From the NCBI GenBank assembly GCA_030844895.1, contig CM061228.1, forward strand, positions 34,720,626 to 34,784,625: a stretch of DNA of 64,000 bases, read 5' to 3'. The stretch is from Ambrosia x helenae (taxonomy: Eukaryota > Streptophyta > Magnoliopsida > Asterales > Asteraceae). Below the pieces are notes generated by a model. The model made no database searches, was not told the DNA's origin, and worked only from the letters and a program-made list of their open reading frames with translations. A program made the position numbers and the translations under genes. Positions 55,201 to 63,565 of the stretch are shown piece by piece; the first letter of the stretch is position 1, and the number at the start of each line of letters is the position of its first letter.

Positions 55201-55574
55201 ACATTGCCACATCTTTTGGCAATCAGCAAAGTATGATCTTCAATAATCTTCTCTATCAACTTCTGGCCTTCTGGTGAGATGATCTTGCATGCTGTCTTTG
55301 TGAAAAAGGAAGAATATCCTTTATCACACATTTGTGACACACTCAGCAAGTTGTATTCAAGGTTTTCCACCAGATTGACCTTGTCAAACTGTATTTTGCC
55401 AGAGGAGACATTGCCATGTCCTAGCACATATCCCTTAGCATTGTTCCCAAAGGATACAGATCCTTCTCTTTGGCTGATAAAGTTGTTTATCAGGTATCTG
55501 CATCCAGTCATGTGCATAGAGCCTCCACTATCAACATACCATATGCTGTTTAAGCCCCTGGAAACTCTCTGCAC
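52266..55574 (-). CDS. Element D: intact pol (protease-integrase-RT-RNase H)
   Basis: 1102 codons without a break. Protease WYVDSGGSMHMTG at about residues 12-24. GAG-pre-integrase LWHRRLGHVNFKTI near 152. Integrase HMDLFGPVK (Asp near 220), RSDNGTEF (Asp near 282) and QNGVVERKNR (Glu near 318). RT from GTRWVFRNK near 630 through DVKSAFLYGKIKEEVY to YVDDIIFGSTN near 792. RNase H TRKSTSGG and TSTAEAEYIAAAS near 960-985. It ends SMLGMLNL. Gene order PR-IN-RT-RH is Ty1/copia. The frame opens after TAA with GTG, not ATG, and no ATG precedes the protease Asp, so expression must come from gag fusion, splicing or another bypass. Confidence 0.93.
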   Translation of the reverse strand: MQRVSRGLNSIWYVDSGGSMHMTGCRYLINNFISQREGSVSFGNNAKGYVLGHGNVSSGKIQFDKVNLVENLEYNLLSVSQMCDKGYSSFFTKTACKIISPEGQKLIEKIIEDHTLLIAKRCGNVYAVDIEKDKVLNNTACFFSRASTSETDLWHRRLGHVNFKTINKVTKMGLVRGLPLKVYQCQEHCVSCLKGKQHKSSYKSIEESKTTACLQLLHMDLFGPVKIMSLGKKKYCLVIIDEYSRFTWVFFLFSKDEAAEIIKFFVLQVEKQYSLSVKTIRSDNGTEFRNKTLDEFCLSKGIIRQYSVPRTPEQNGVVERKNRTLIEGARTMLADSGLPLYFWAEAVNTSCYVQNRVLVVKRHSKTAYEVLHGMKPLISFFRAFGCQCFILNIKESISKFAAKVDSGYFLGYSSTRKAYKVFNSHTRIVEETLNVKFNESKHTLIPAHPAELFDLDNFHFGPEKTVTPSKPTYYGDQRFEDEDPTPWTPQTVIKSTSTPSEVSQTSNQTNTEGQTQTSASAPATTEEAKTAEPDIIDLSSLFEEQEPPTPVSGLQQLIEHRDHPLDQIMGDIASGVLTRNQLSNFCLFSAFISQLEPKKYQEALKDNNWVQAMQDELLQFNKQQVWEICPLPPNKQPIGTRWVFRNKQDEAGMIIKNKARLVVQGYSQEEGIDYDETFAPVARLEAIRLFLAYAISNKIKVYQMDVKSAFLYGKIKEEVYFCQPPGFEDPSHPEWVYRLDKALYGLKQAPRAWYDTLSTFLLKNNFTRGAIDKTLLIKHVGNHVLLVQIYVDDIIFGSTNTKLCDDFKKLMQSKFEMSTMGELQYFLGLQIKQQPNGTFIHQSKYVKELLNKFSLNDCKSCSTPMTPITQVEPDDQGKQIDQTMYRCMIGSLLYLTASRPDIMFSTCVCARYQSAPRESHLIAVKRIFRYLKGTPTLGIWYPASSNTKLSAFSDSDYAGCKMTRKSTSGGCQFLGNCLVSWQSKKQTSVATSTAEAEYIAAASCTSQIQWLQYQLLDYGIKETKTPLFVDSKSAISIIQNPVQFSKTKHIEIRYHFIRDCYEKGKIEVKHVATANQIADIFTKPLDTSTFQKLVSMLGMLNL

Positions 55575-55585
55575 ATAAAAGCAAA

Positions 55586-56393
55586 TTAGTTAGATCTAGG
55601 AACCCAAGCCTGTTTGGCTTTGGGTTTGCTCTTGAGAACAGTTACAGTTTGTTCTTGACCAGGTTGAGAAATCCATGTCTTTTTGGCAATGGATTTTTCT
55701 TTAAGAACCATGGTGGTATCCTTTTTAGGACCACCATCAAACTTGGTCATCAGTAGTTCTTCCATGTTCATTAGATTTTGTATCTCAGCAGTTTGTGAAA
55801 CTGCTGATGATTCTGGTCTAACTACTGACAAGGAATTTTGAGAAAAATATTTTGGTTGAGATTTTATCTTTTTCTGAGAAAAGGTGTTTTCAGGTTGTTG
55901 TTTCTTGGGTTTAAAGATTCTTTCATAATCATTTCTGATTTGATTTCCCACAACCTATTGTTTAAATTTTTGATTGAACTGAATTCCTTTTCTGTATCTA
56001 CAAAATTCAGTTTTGTGGTTGAACAGACCACAAATTTCACATTCTTTTGCCTTTTGTTTTTGATCTAAAGGCAAATTTCTGACATTAGTGTAAAGATTTT
56101 GCTCATCAGTAGTTTTCAGGGTCTCAACTCCTGATGTAGATGAAACTACTGATGGCTTGTTGTCAGATTTTGTTAATACTTCTGAAGTACTTTCTTTGAA
56201 AATACCAGGATTTCTGTTTAGAAAGTTTTCATGGAAAGATGTGCACTCTTTCCCTTCAGAAGTTTCATTTGAAACAATTCTTCTCCCATCTTCAGTAGTT
56301 TTGGGAGAAAAATCTGTTGGTGTTTCAACATGATGGTATCCTATGCCAAACTTAACATTTGAAGCACTTTGTTTGTTTAGCAATAATTGATAC
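55586..56393 (-). pseudogene. Element D: gag C-terminal part, cut by F
   Basis: Frames 55955-56422 and 55586-55951 are in the same phase, separated by one TAG (55952-55954) where C has a Leu codon. CEICGLFNHKTEFCRYRKG is the family knuckle. The tail is Lys/Gln/Ser-rich, ending KQAWVPRSN and TAA. The upstream end YQLLLNKQSASNVKFG is cut at 56393 by the LTR of F; the first ten residues of the open frame beyond that are F sequence. Pol lies in the -1 frame relative to this gag. Confidence 0.85.
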
Positions 56394-57968
56394 TGTAACA
56401 CCCCAACCGATGGCGGAAACATCGGGGTGCCACGTATTGATGATTGTTTTCAGTAGCACATGGTATAATATAAATTTTAAATAATTTATTCAAACATAAT
56501 ATCCAAAATGTGAAATAATGTCTAAGAATTCAAATACATAATATCAAATAGCAACTTCAATAACTTCAAATAAACTTCAAGAAAAATCCTCATGCTAACT
56601 CAAGCCTCAGCTTCATTGTTACCTGAAACATGTTAATTTTGAAAGTATTTTGGGTCAACATATGTTGGTGAGAATTACATAGGTTTTTGATGATAAAATG
56701 AATAAAATGTTGTGCAATTCATGTGTCATGTTAATCTAGCCCATATGTGAGAACATATTAGAAATAAATCGAGTGCATAATCAACCCTGCTGACTGTTAT
56801 AAAATGATACATACCATACACTTATGGTCCCAATGAATATGTTATGCGATAACAAACACCCACGTAACCTTTGTAGGAGGCACGTATCCGGGTGGGATTG
56901 TCAGTCCAATAGATCTATCAATGTATACCGTCGGCTGATCAATGTTAATGATTATGCTAGAATGGTGCTTACTCTAATCATGCTCAAGACATAATGCAAC
57001 ATAGAAAACACATAGACACATTGATGATTGAATTGCAATGATAATGTTATAACATGTTTCACCCCAAAAATGGTGATAAATAAAAGGGGCTATGTAAAAC
57101 TCACCTTAGCAAATGTTAACTTGTTGAAAAGATGTGATAATTGTGTTGCCCAAAAAGATTCCAAATATTACCCTATAATAAGGTAATATATAATAAGTCT
57201 AAGTCTAATTAACTTACAAGTGTATCCTAGGGTTTTGATTTGGGGATAATCAATTGTTGAATTTAAATTAAAATGTTAATTAACAAAGGAAAATCTAATA
57301 ATTAATGGAAGAAAGTCTTTTTATAAAATTTGAATTTTGAATGTACACATAAAAGTGTTTGAAGCATAAAAATAATTTTTATAAAATTATTTCATTTAAA
57401 ATAGATTTTTAAATCTATTTATTTATAAATAGCCAATATTTAACTTTAATATCCAAAAATACTAAAATTAAAGAATTTCTATTTTAAAAATCATATTTCT
57501 GTTCTAAATAATTAAAAATAATTTGTATAAAATTTTGGTGCAAAAATGATGAAAATTGGATTTAATATGATTTAATTATGATTAAATCTAACAAAAATTG
57601 TTTAAAAATATAAAATAAGTGATTTTACTGATTTAAAAATTATTTCAGTAAAGGTTGACTTTATAAAAAGTCAGGATAAATTTTGGAGAATTTAAATAAA
57701 TTGTTTTGATATATAAATGGATTTTTATAATTATAATAGTATAAAAATGATTTAATTATTATAAATATTAAATAAAAGAATTTCTGAAAAATAAAAATTG
57801 TAAATAACACTTTTAACTCAGATTAAACAAATATAATTTTTTTAGAATTTATAAAATAGTTTTGATATTTTAAAAAGAATTTAAAAGATTAAAAGGTTTT
57901 AATATATATATATATATTTAATGGTTTGTTTTAAAAAAAGAAAAGAAAAGAAAAGAACAAAAAGCAAG

Positions 57969-58041
57969 GTCAGAGCCGGGACTCGAACCCGGGTGACCAC
58001 TGTGGAGGACCATGGTCACAACCACTTGGCCTAGGCCGGTG
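57969..58041 (-). other. tRNA-like pol III module 1 in the F LTR (sense orientation)
   Basis: Minus strand: A-box-like TAGGCCAAGTGG (58022-58033) and perfect B-box GGTTCGAGTCC (57979-57989). The T-arm CCGGG/CCCGG stem is fully paired and an inner stem GACCA/TGGTC can form. A T5 run follows (57959-57963). The acceptor stem does not close and the anticodon loop is too long, so this is a tRNA-derived sequence, not a working tRNA. It lies downstream of the LTR TATA box, in the transcribed part. Confidence 0.6.
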
Positions 58042-58360
58042 GTTGTGATGTTTCTGGTTTCAAATTAATAATATACACGACGCGAAATCAAGTTTATCCC
58101 CAAAATAAAATCACGAACCCTAGAATTTTCAATTGAACGATTCAGACAACCTTAGCCCGATTAATGTTAGGGCTATTGTTGTTTGATAGCCGATGAATAA
58201 AACCCACAAAATTAATCGTACTCGCAGTGATGATTTGATTGCAAACGTCGGGTCAAAGCAAAAGTCAACCAACGAGCACAATAATAATAATCAGAGTGAA
58301 TTAGAGAGATTGGGAGGTTGAGAGAGAGTTGTGAGCGAGTTGTTAAGCTACGGAATGCAT

Positions 58361-58370
58361 CTATTTATAC
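58361..58370 (-). promoter_or_regulatory. TATA box in LTR of element F
   Basis: Minus-strand GTATAAATAG, 518 bp from the LTR start. Confidence 0.55.
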
Positions 58371-58638
58371 TGAGGATTAGGGTTAAGGTTAATTGGAAGG
58401 TTTGACCTTCGATTGAATACATACGCGTTTAATTGATTCAATTGGTCAACGATTTGGTGTTATTGACGTGTAATCGTGTTGGATTGGGCCGGCAATCAAA
58501 TAAATTTACCAAAGATAGATCAATTACGAGTTAATTTGATGAATTGATCAACAAGGCAACCCACAGTTGACTTTCCTTGTCAACTGTGAGGTTTTAATGT
58601 GTGTATTTATTTAATACGCGTCCGGGTTATTTCAAATA

Positions 58639-58716
58639 AGATGGCTAGCCCAGTTGGTTGTGCATATGTGTGTGTTTGGCCCGGCCTTTGGCGCGGGTTC
58701 GATTCCCGGCCAAGGC
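58639..58716 (+). other. tRNA-like pol III module 2 in the F LTR (antisense)
   Basis: Plus strand: perfect A-box TAGCCCAGTTGG (58646-58657) and perfect B-box GGTTCGATTCC (58696-58706), 50 bp start to start. A T7 run at 58723-58729 could terminate pol III. The D-arm pairs except at one position and the T-arm has four of five pairs, but the acceptor and anticodon stems fail. It resembles a tRNA-derived SINE head. It lies in U3, opposite to the element's strand. Confidence 0.6.
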
Positions 58717-58887
58717 TGTTTATTTTTTTGATACAATTATACAACCACACACATATATATAATATTATATATAGTATTAGGGTTCCACAAGTGCGACAAA
58801 AATAATAAATGCGACGTATAGAATGAAACTTGACGTTTTTATTAATGTCGGTGCGTAACGTACAAGTATTTAATGCGTAATGTTACA

Positions 58888-58922
58888 GTCTCCCCTACTT
58901 TTAGGAACTTCGTCCCGAAGTT
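58888..58922 (-). other. Element F: PPT and adjacent hairpin
   Basis: Minus-strand PPT AAAAGTAGGGGAGAC (58888-58902) adjoins the LTR. The hairpin AACTTCGGGACGAAGTT (58906-58922; 7-bp stem, 3-base loop) precedes it and overlaps the last codons of gag-pol. G has the same pair at 39761-39795. Confidence 0.85.
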
Positions 58923-59977
58923 GGAGTTGGAGAGTCTGGTGGGAAAAGATGCAGATACTTTGACTTCATCTGGTCTTTACGTTCCCAAGTGAACTCTGGG
59001 CCTCGTTTAGATTCCCAACGAACCTTAACGATCGGAATACGACTGCGCTTGAGTTTCTTGACTCCAGTGTCAACAATCTCGACGGGTTTCTCGATAATGT
59101 GCATGCTTTCATCGATTTGCACATCCTCAAGAGGAACATGAAGGTTCTCATCTGCTAAGCATTTCTTGAGATTCGAAACATGGAAGGTCGGATGAACATT
59201 GCTTAGCTCAGGTGGAAGATCAAGTTTGTAAGCCACTTTTCCAACTCTGTCAAGAATTTTGAAGGGGCCTACGTATCGAGGAGCTAGTTTTCCCTTTCTA
59301 CCGAAACGAATAACTCCTTTCCAAGGGGATACCTTAAGTAGCACAAGGTCCCCAACTTGAAATTCCAAGGGTTTACGACGTTTATCAGCATAACTCTTTT
59401 GGCGACTTCTAGCCTTGAGAAGATTATCCTGAATAAGCTGGATTTTGTCTGTGGTTTCCTGGATTAGTTCGGGTCCAGTAATACGAGCTTCACCAACCTT
59501 GGTCCAACAGACAGGTGAACGACATTTCCGACCATAGAGTGCCTCAAAAGGAGCCATGTTAATGCTGGCGTGATAACTGTTGTTGTATGAAAACTCAACC
59601 AAAGGAAGATGAGAATCCCATGCGCCACCAAAATCGATGACACATGCCCTGAGCATGTCCTCAAGTGTCTGGATGGTTCGTTCAGTCTGACCATCCGTTT
59701 GAGGGTGATAAGCAGTGCTCAGGTTCAACTTGGTACCCAAAGCATCTTGTAGAGATCACCAAAAGTGAGAGGTGAAACGACCATCGCGATCAGAAATAAT
59801 GTCCAAAGGTATACCGTGACGACATACGATTTCACTTACGTACATCTTTGCCAACCTTTCCACAGAATACTTCTCACGAATAGGTAGAAAGTGAGCTGAC
59901 TTGGTCAAACGATCGACGATTACCCAAATACTGTCAAAACCTTTGGGTGTGCGAGGGAGTTTGGTGATGAAATCCAT
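58901..59977 (-). pseudogene. Element F: integrase core to chromodomain (after nonsense codons)
   Basis: Same phase as 59996-63565. The part 59756-59977 starts MDFITKLPRTPKGFDSIWVI (first catalytic Asp region) and reaches SDRDGRFTSHFW (second Asp). A TGA at 59753-59755 then interrupts, and 58901-59740 continues with LNLSTAYHPQTDGQTERT (catalytic Glu in TER), the GPFKILDRVGKVAYKLDLP SH3-like fold, HPTFHVSNLKKC, and a chromodomain-like end IPIVKVRWESKRGPEFTWER. The stop overlaps the PPT region. TGA probably arose from CGA. Apart from the two nonsense codons all catalytic residues look intact. Confidence 0.88.
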
Positions 59978-59995
59978 AGCTATGCTCTCCCATTT

Positions 59996-62900
59996 CTAGA
60001 CAGGAATCTCTGGTTGTTCAAGCATACCAGATGGTCGTTGATGTTCAGCCTTAACCTTGGAACAAGTGAGGCATTTTGCAACGAAAAGAGCAATGTCTTT
60101 CTTCATACCAGGCCACCAATAAGAATAACGAAGATCTTGGTACATCTTGTCAGCTCCAGGATGAATAGAATAACGAGACTTATGAGCCTCGTTCATGAGA
60201 AAAGTACGAAGATCATCACGGTCAGGAATCCACAGTCGGTTAAGGAAATAAAGGAGACCATCGGGTTTGGTTTCAAGTTGAGTCTCAGCACCACAAGACA
60301 TTTCATCGTACATGTTACCTTGGGTGACTGATGTGTGTTGAGCCTGGAGAATGCGATCTTGAAGATCAGTACGAACTCTCGCACATTGGAGTTTGACACG
60401 CTCTTTACGACTAAGTGCGTCAGCCACAACATTCGCTTTGCCAGGATGGTAGCGAATTTCGCAATCATAGTCGTTAAGTAATTCAACCCAACGTCGTTGC
60501 CTCATGTTAAGATTCTTTTGATCGAAGACATGTTGGAGACTTTTGTGGTCCGTGAACACCACACATTTAGTCCCATAAAGATAATGTCTCCAAATCTTGA
60601 GTGCAAAGACAACAGCGCCCAATTCAAGATCATGGGTGGTATAATTTTTCTCGTGAGTCTTAAGTTGTCGAGATGCATAAGCAATAACCTTTCCTCGTTG
60701 CATGAGAACACAACCAAGACCCTGGTTCGATGCATCACAGTAGACCACAAAATCATCATTACCATCAGGTAGAGACAAGATAGGAGCTTCACAAAGTTTC
60801 AGCTTAAGAGTTTCAAATGCTTCCTCTTGCTTAGGTCCCCACTCATAGGGTTTACCCTTGTGAGTTAAGGTAGTGAGAGGAACAGCGATCTTGGAGAAAT
60901 TGGCGATAAATCGACGATAATAACCAGCCAACCCAAGAAAAGAACGGACTTCCGTTGGAGTGGTAGGAACACTCCAATTCTTCACAGCTTCGATCTTTGC
61001 AGGATCAACATGAATTCCGTTCATATCAATGACATGTCCCAAAAATTGAACTTCCTTAAGCCAAAATTCACATTTGGAGAACTTGGCGTACAGTTGTTCT
61101 TTCTTTAGGAGACTCAAGATAGAGTGAAGATGTTGCTCGTGATCGGATTTTGATTTAGAGTAAATCAAAATATCATCGATGAAAACGATCACGAATTTGT
61201 CGAGATAGGGTCTACAAACCCGATTCATCAGATCCATAAATACTGCGGGAGCATTGGTCAACCCAAAAGGCATAACCATGAATTCATAGTGACCGTAGCG
61301 AGTGCGAAAGGCCGTCTTGGGAACATCTTCATCGTGGACTCTAAGCTGATGATAACCAGAACGGAGATCAATCTTCGAGAAATGTGTTGCTCCTTGAAGT
61401 TGATCGAAGAGATCGTCAATCCTAGGAAGCGGATAACGATTCTTGATGGTGAGTTTGTTGAGTTCACGGTAGTCAATACACATCCGAAGAGAACCATCCT
61501 TCTTTTTAACGAATAAGACAGGGGCTCCCCATGGAGAAGAACTAGGGCGAATGAACCCTTTATCAGAAAGTTCCTGTAATTGGCTAGCAAGTTCTTGCAT
61601 CTCAGAGGGTGCAAGACGATAAGGAGCTTTAGCGATCGGATTAGCACCAGGAACAAGATCAATACGAAACTCCACTTGTCGAGCAGGAGGCAAACCAGGT
61701 AAATCCTCTGGAAAAACTTCAGGATAGTCTCGAATAATAGGAATGTCTTGGATACTTTTGCCTTTGTCCTTCTTCTCTATCACGTTAGCTAAGAAGGCTG
61801 TATACCCCTTTCGTAAGTACTTTTGGGCAGTAGTACAAGACATAAGCTTAAGCTCACCACAGGGTTTCTCACCATAGATCTTCAAAATCTCACCAGATTC
61901 GAGAGGAATGCGTATGACTTTCTCGAAGCACAGAATTTCGGCACGATGAGTTGACAACCAGTCCATGCCTACTATAACATCAAAACTACCAAGATGCATG
62001 GGGATGAGATCGATAAGGAAGGTATGATCATCGAGATTCAACAAGCAGTTACGAATAATAGAGCCGATCGAAATAGACTTCCCGTTAGCTACCTCTACCA
62101 CGAAAGGGTCTTCTAGATTAGTGTGGGGTAAGTTAAGTAAAGGTTCAAACTTCAGTGACACGAATGACTTATCAGCTCCTGAATCAAATAATATGGATGC
62201 ATAGTGGTTATTAATGAGAAACGTACCATTCACCACTTCGTTGTTGTCACGAGCCTGGTTAGCGTTGAGATTGTAGGCGCGACCTCGAGCACCTTGGTTC
62301 TGGTTGCGGTTCTGGTTTTGGTTTTGGTTCTGATTTTGGTTTTGGTTACGGTTACGGTTAGGGCAGTTGTTGATGTAGTGATTAGGGTTACCACACTCGT
62401 AGCATTGACCACGAGTAGGCCTGTTGTTTTGTTGGTTGGGAGCTGGGTTGTTGTTGTCTTGGGCAGCAGGAGATCGACAGACGTTCACCAGGTGACCATA
62501 TCTTTGGCACTTAGTACAAAATCGACATGGCACCTGTGTGGGATGGTGGTACTTGCAAGTGTTGCACAAAGGGTGAGGTCCGGTGTATGGTTTCTTGGCT
62601 GGGTTTTGGGCAGCAGGTGGAGTAGCAGCAACCATATAGTTTCTAGCCTTACGCTTTTTGTTGCTTGAGGTCTCAGGCTTGACTTCAATTGCAGGCTGTG
62701 GAGTGTCTTTGGCAACAGTCTTCTTAGTGCCCTTGCGAACGAGAGTACCGTTCTTCACGTGATTATCAGTAAGAGTGGCCGCTAGACGTTTGGCCTCTTC
62801 CAGAGTTGCAGGATTTCTACCCCAAACGGTGTCCTGGATTTGCATGGGCAGACCACCGATGTACTTCTCGATGGCTACCGGCAGAGGAGTAACCTTGTGT

Positions 62901-63565
62901 GGCAACAATAAGCTAAGCTCATGAAAGCGGGTGTTGTAGGCAAGGTTTTCCCCACTATCTTGAGCTAAGGTGTGGAACTCATCCTCAAGCTTTTTAACTT
63001 CATTGCGAGGACAGAACTCCTCCTTCATGATCTCTTTGACCTGGTCCCATGTCATAGCAAGAGCAACCTCGGCCCCACGAGTACGCTTTTCTTCATTCCA
63101 CCAAGTGAGTGCTCGTTTATGGAGAACACTCATGGCGTAACGAACCTTGAGATTATTGGGGCACTCACTGTTGATGAAGGTATTTTCAATACCCTCAAAC
63201 CATTGGAGAAGTCCAGTAGCTCCTTCTTCACCGCTGAACTTTGGAGGGTTACAAGAGTTGAAATGTTTAAGGGTGCAAGCTTGGGGTCCATTACCATTGC
63301 CATTGCCATTCCCGTTCCCATTGTTGTGACCATTCCCGTTGCCGTTCAATTGGATGACCTGAGCAAGTAAATTGGGAACCAGAGTTGCGATTTGCTGCGC
63401 CATTTGTTGAGAAATGATCGCAGCCAGTTGAGCATCGACCCCATTGTTGTTGTGGTTAGGAGCTTGGTCATGGTTGTGGTTATGGTTATCACCACCTTCT
63501 TCGTGGTTCTCACCATTGTTGTTGCGAGTGCTGCGACGAGGAGGCATGATCTGTAATAGACACAA
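59996..63565 (-). CDS. Element F: gag-pol polyprotein, gag through integrase zinc domain
   Basis: 1189 open codons; the likely start is Met7 (63547, MPPRRSTRNNN). (GN)n tract near residues 75-92; gag core LQWFEGIENTFINSECP and ALTWWNEEKRTRG. Cys/His clusters CNTCKYHHPTQVPC, CTKCQRYGHLVNVC and CYECGNPNHYINNC lie near 330-400, followed by an (NQ)n tract. Protease ILFDSGADKSF near 460. RT with VFIDDILIYSK (F/YxDD) near 795. RNase H YCDASNQGLG near 943. Integrase HHCC domain near 1125-1170 with KCLTCSKVKAEHQRPSGMLE. It stops at TAG (59993-59995) where TGG (Trp) is expected in IPVWKWE. Gag and pol are one frame, as in chromoviruses. Confidence 0.92.
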   Translation of the reverse strand: MCLLQIMPPRRSTRNNNGENHEEGGDNHNHNHDQAPNHNNNGVDAQLAAIISQQMAQQIATLVPNLLAQVIQLNGNGNGHNNGNGNGNGNGNGPQACTLKHFNSCNPPKFSGEEGATGLLQWFEGIENTFINSECPNNLKVRYAMSVLHKRALTWWNEEKRTRGAEVALAMTWDQVKEIMKEEFCPRNEVKKLEDEFHTLAQDSGENLAYNTRFHELSLLLPHKVTPLPVAIEKYIGGLPMQIQDTVWGRNPATLEEAKRLAATLTDNHVKNGTLVRKGTKKTVAKDTPQPAIEVKPETSSNKKRKARNYMVAATPPAAQNPAKKPYTGPHPLCNTCKYHHPTQVPCRFCTKCQRYGHLVNVCRSPAAQDNNNPAPNQQNNRPTRGQCYECGNPNHYINNCPNRNRNQNQNQNQNQNQNRNQNQGARGRAYNLNANQARDNNEVVNGTFLINNHYASILFDSGADKSFVSLKFEPLLNLPHTNLEDPFVVEVANGKSISIGSIIRNCLLNLDDHTFLIDLIPMHLGSFDVIVGMDWLSTHRAEILCFEKVIRIPLESGEILKIYGEKPCGELKLMSCTTAQKYLRKGYTAFLANVIEKKDKGKSIQDIPIIRDYPEVFPEDLPGLPPARQVEFRIDLVPGANPIAKAPYRLAPSEMQELASQLQELSDKGFIRPSSSPWGAPVLFVKKKDGSLRMCIDYRELNKLTIKNRYPLPRIDDLFDQLQGATHFSKIDLRSGYHQLRVHDEDVPKTAFRTRYGHYEFMVMPFGLTNAPAVFMDLMNRVCRPYLDKFVIVFIDDILIYSKSKSDHEQHLHSILSLLKKEQLYAKFSKCEFWLKEVQFLGHVIDMNGIHVDPAKIEAVKNWSVPTTPTEVRSFLGLAGYYRRFIANFSKIAVPLTTLTHKGKPYEWGPKQEEAFETLKLKLCEAPILSLPDGNDDFVVYCDASNQGLGCVLMQRGKVIAYASRQLKTHEKNYTTHDLELGAVVFALKIWRHYLYGTKCVVFTDHKSLQHVFDQKNLNMRQRRWVELLNDYDCEIRYHPGKANVVADALSRKERVKLQCARVRTDLQDRILQAQHTSVTQGNMYDEMSCGAETQLETKPDGLLYFLNRLWIPDRDDLRTFLMNEAHKSRYSIHPGADKMYQDLRYSYWWPGMKKDIALFVAKCLTCSKVKAEHQRPSGMLEQPEIPV

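Larger units (their letters stand above)
47514..56393 (-). mobile_element. Element D: Sirevirus-type copia with intact pol and ORF3
   Basis: Minus strand: 3' LTR 47514-48233, PPT (CCAGGGGGAGAT, 48234-48245), ORF3 48275-51775, spacer, pol 52266-55574, gag C-terminus 55586-56393. Gag is interrupted at 56393/56394 by F; the rest of gag and the 5' LTR are beyond the window. It lies inside E integrase with left flank CTAGC (47509-47513). It is the best preserved Sirevirus here. Confidence 0.92.
56394..58887 (-). repeat. Element F: 3' LTR
   Basis: 2494 bp, on the minus strand from TGTAACATTACGCATTAAAT to ATCGGTTGGGGTGTTACA. The last 500 bp or so matches the LTR of G; the U3 and middle do not, and include about 1 kb of AT-rich sequence plus two tRNA-like modules. 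TATA-like GTATAAATAG lies on the minus strand at 58361-58370. Confidence 0.9.

Noticed and set aside
57969..58716. Functional tRNA genes
   Set aside because: A and B boxes are good, but acceptor stems do not close and anticodon loops are abnormal; called tRNA-like instead.
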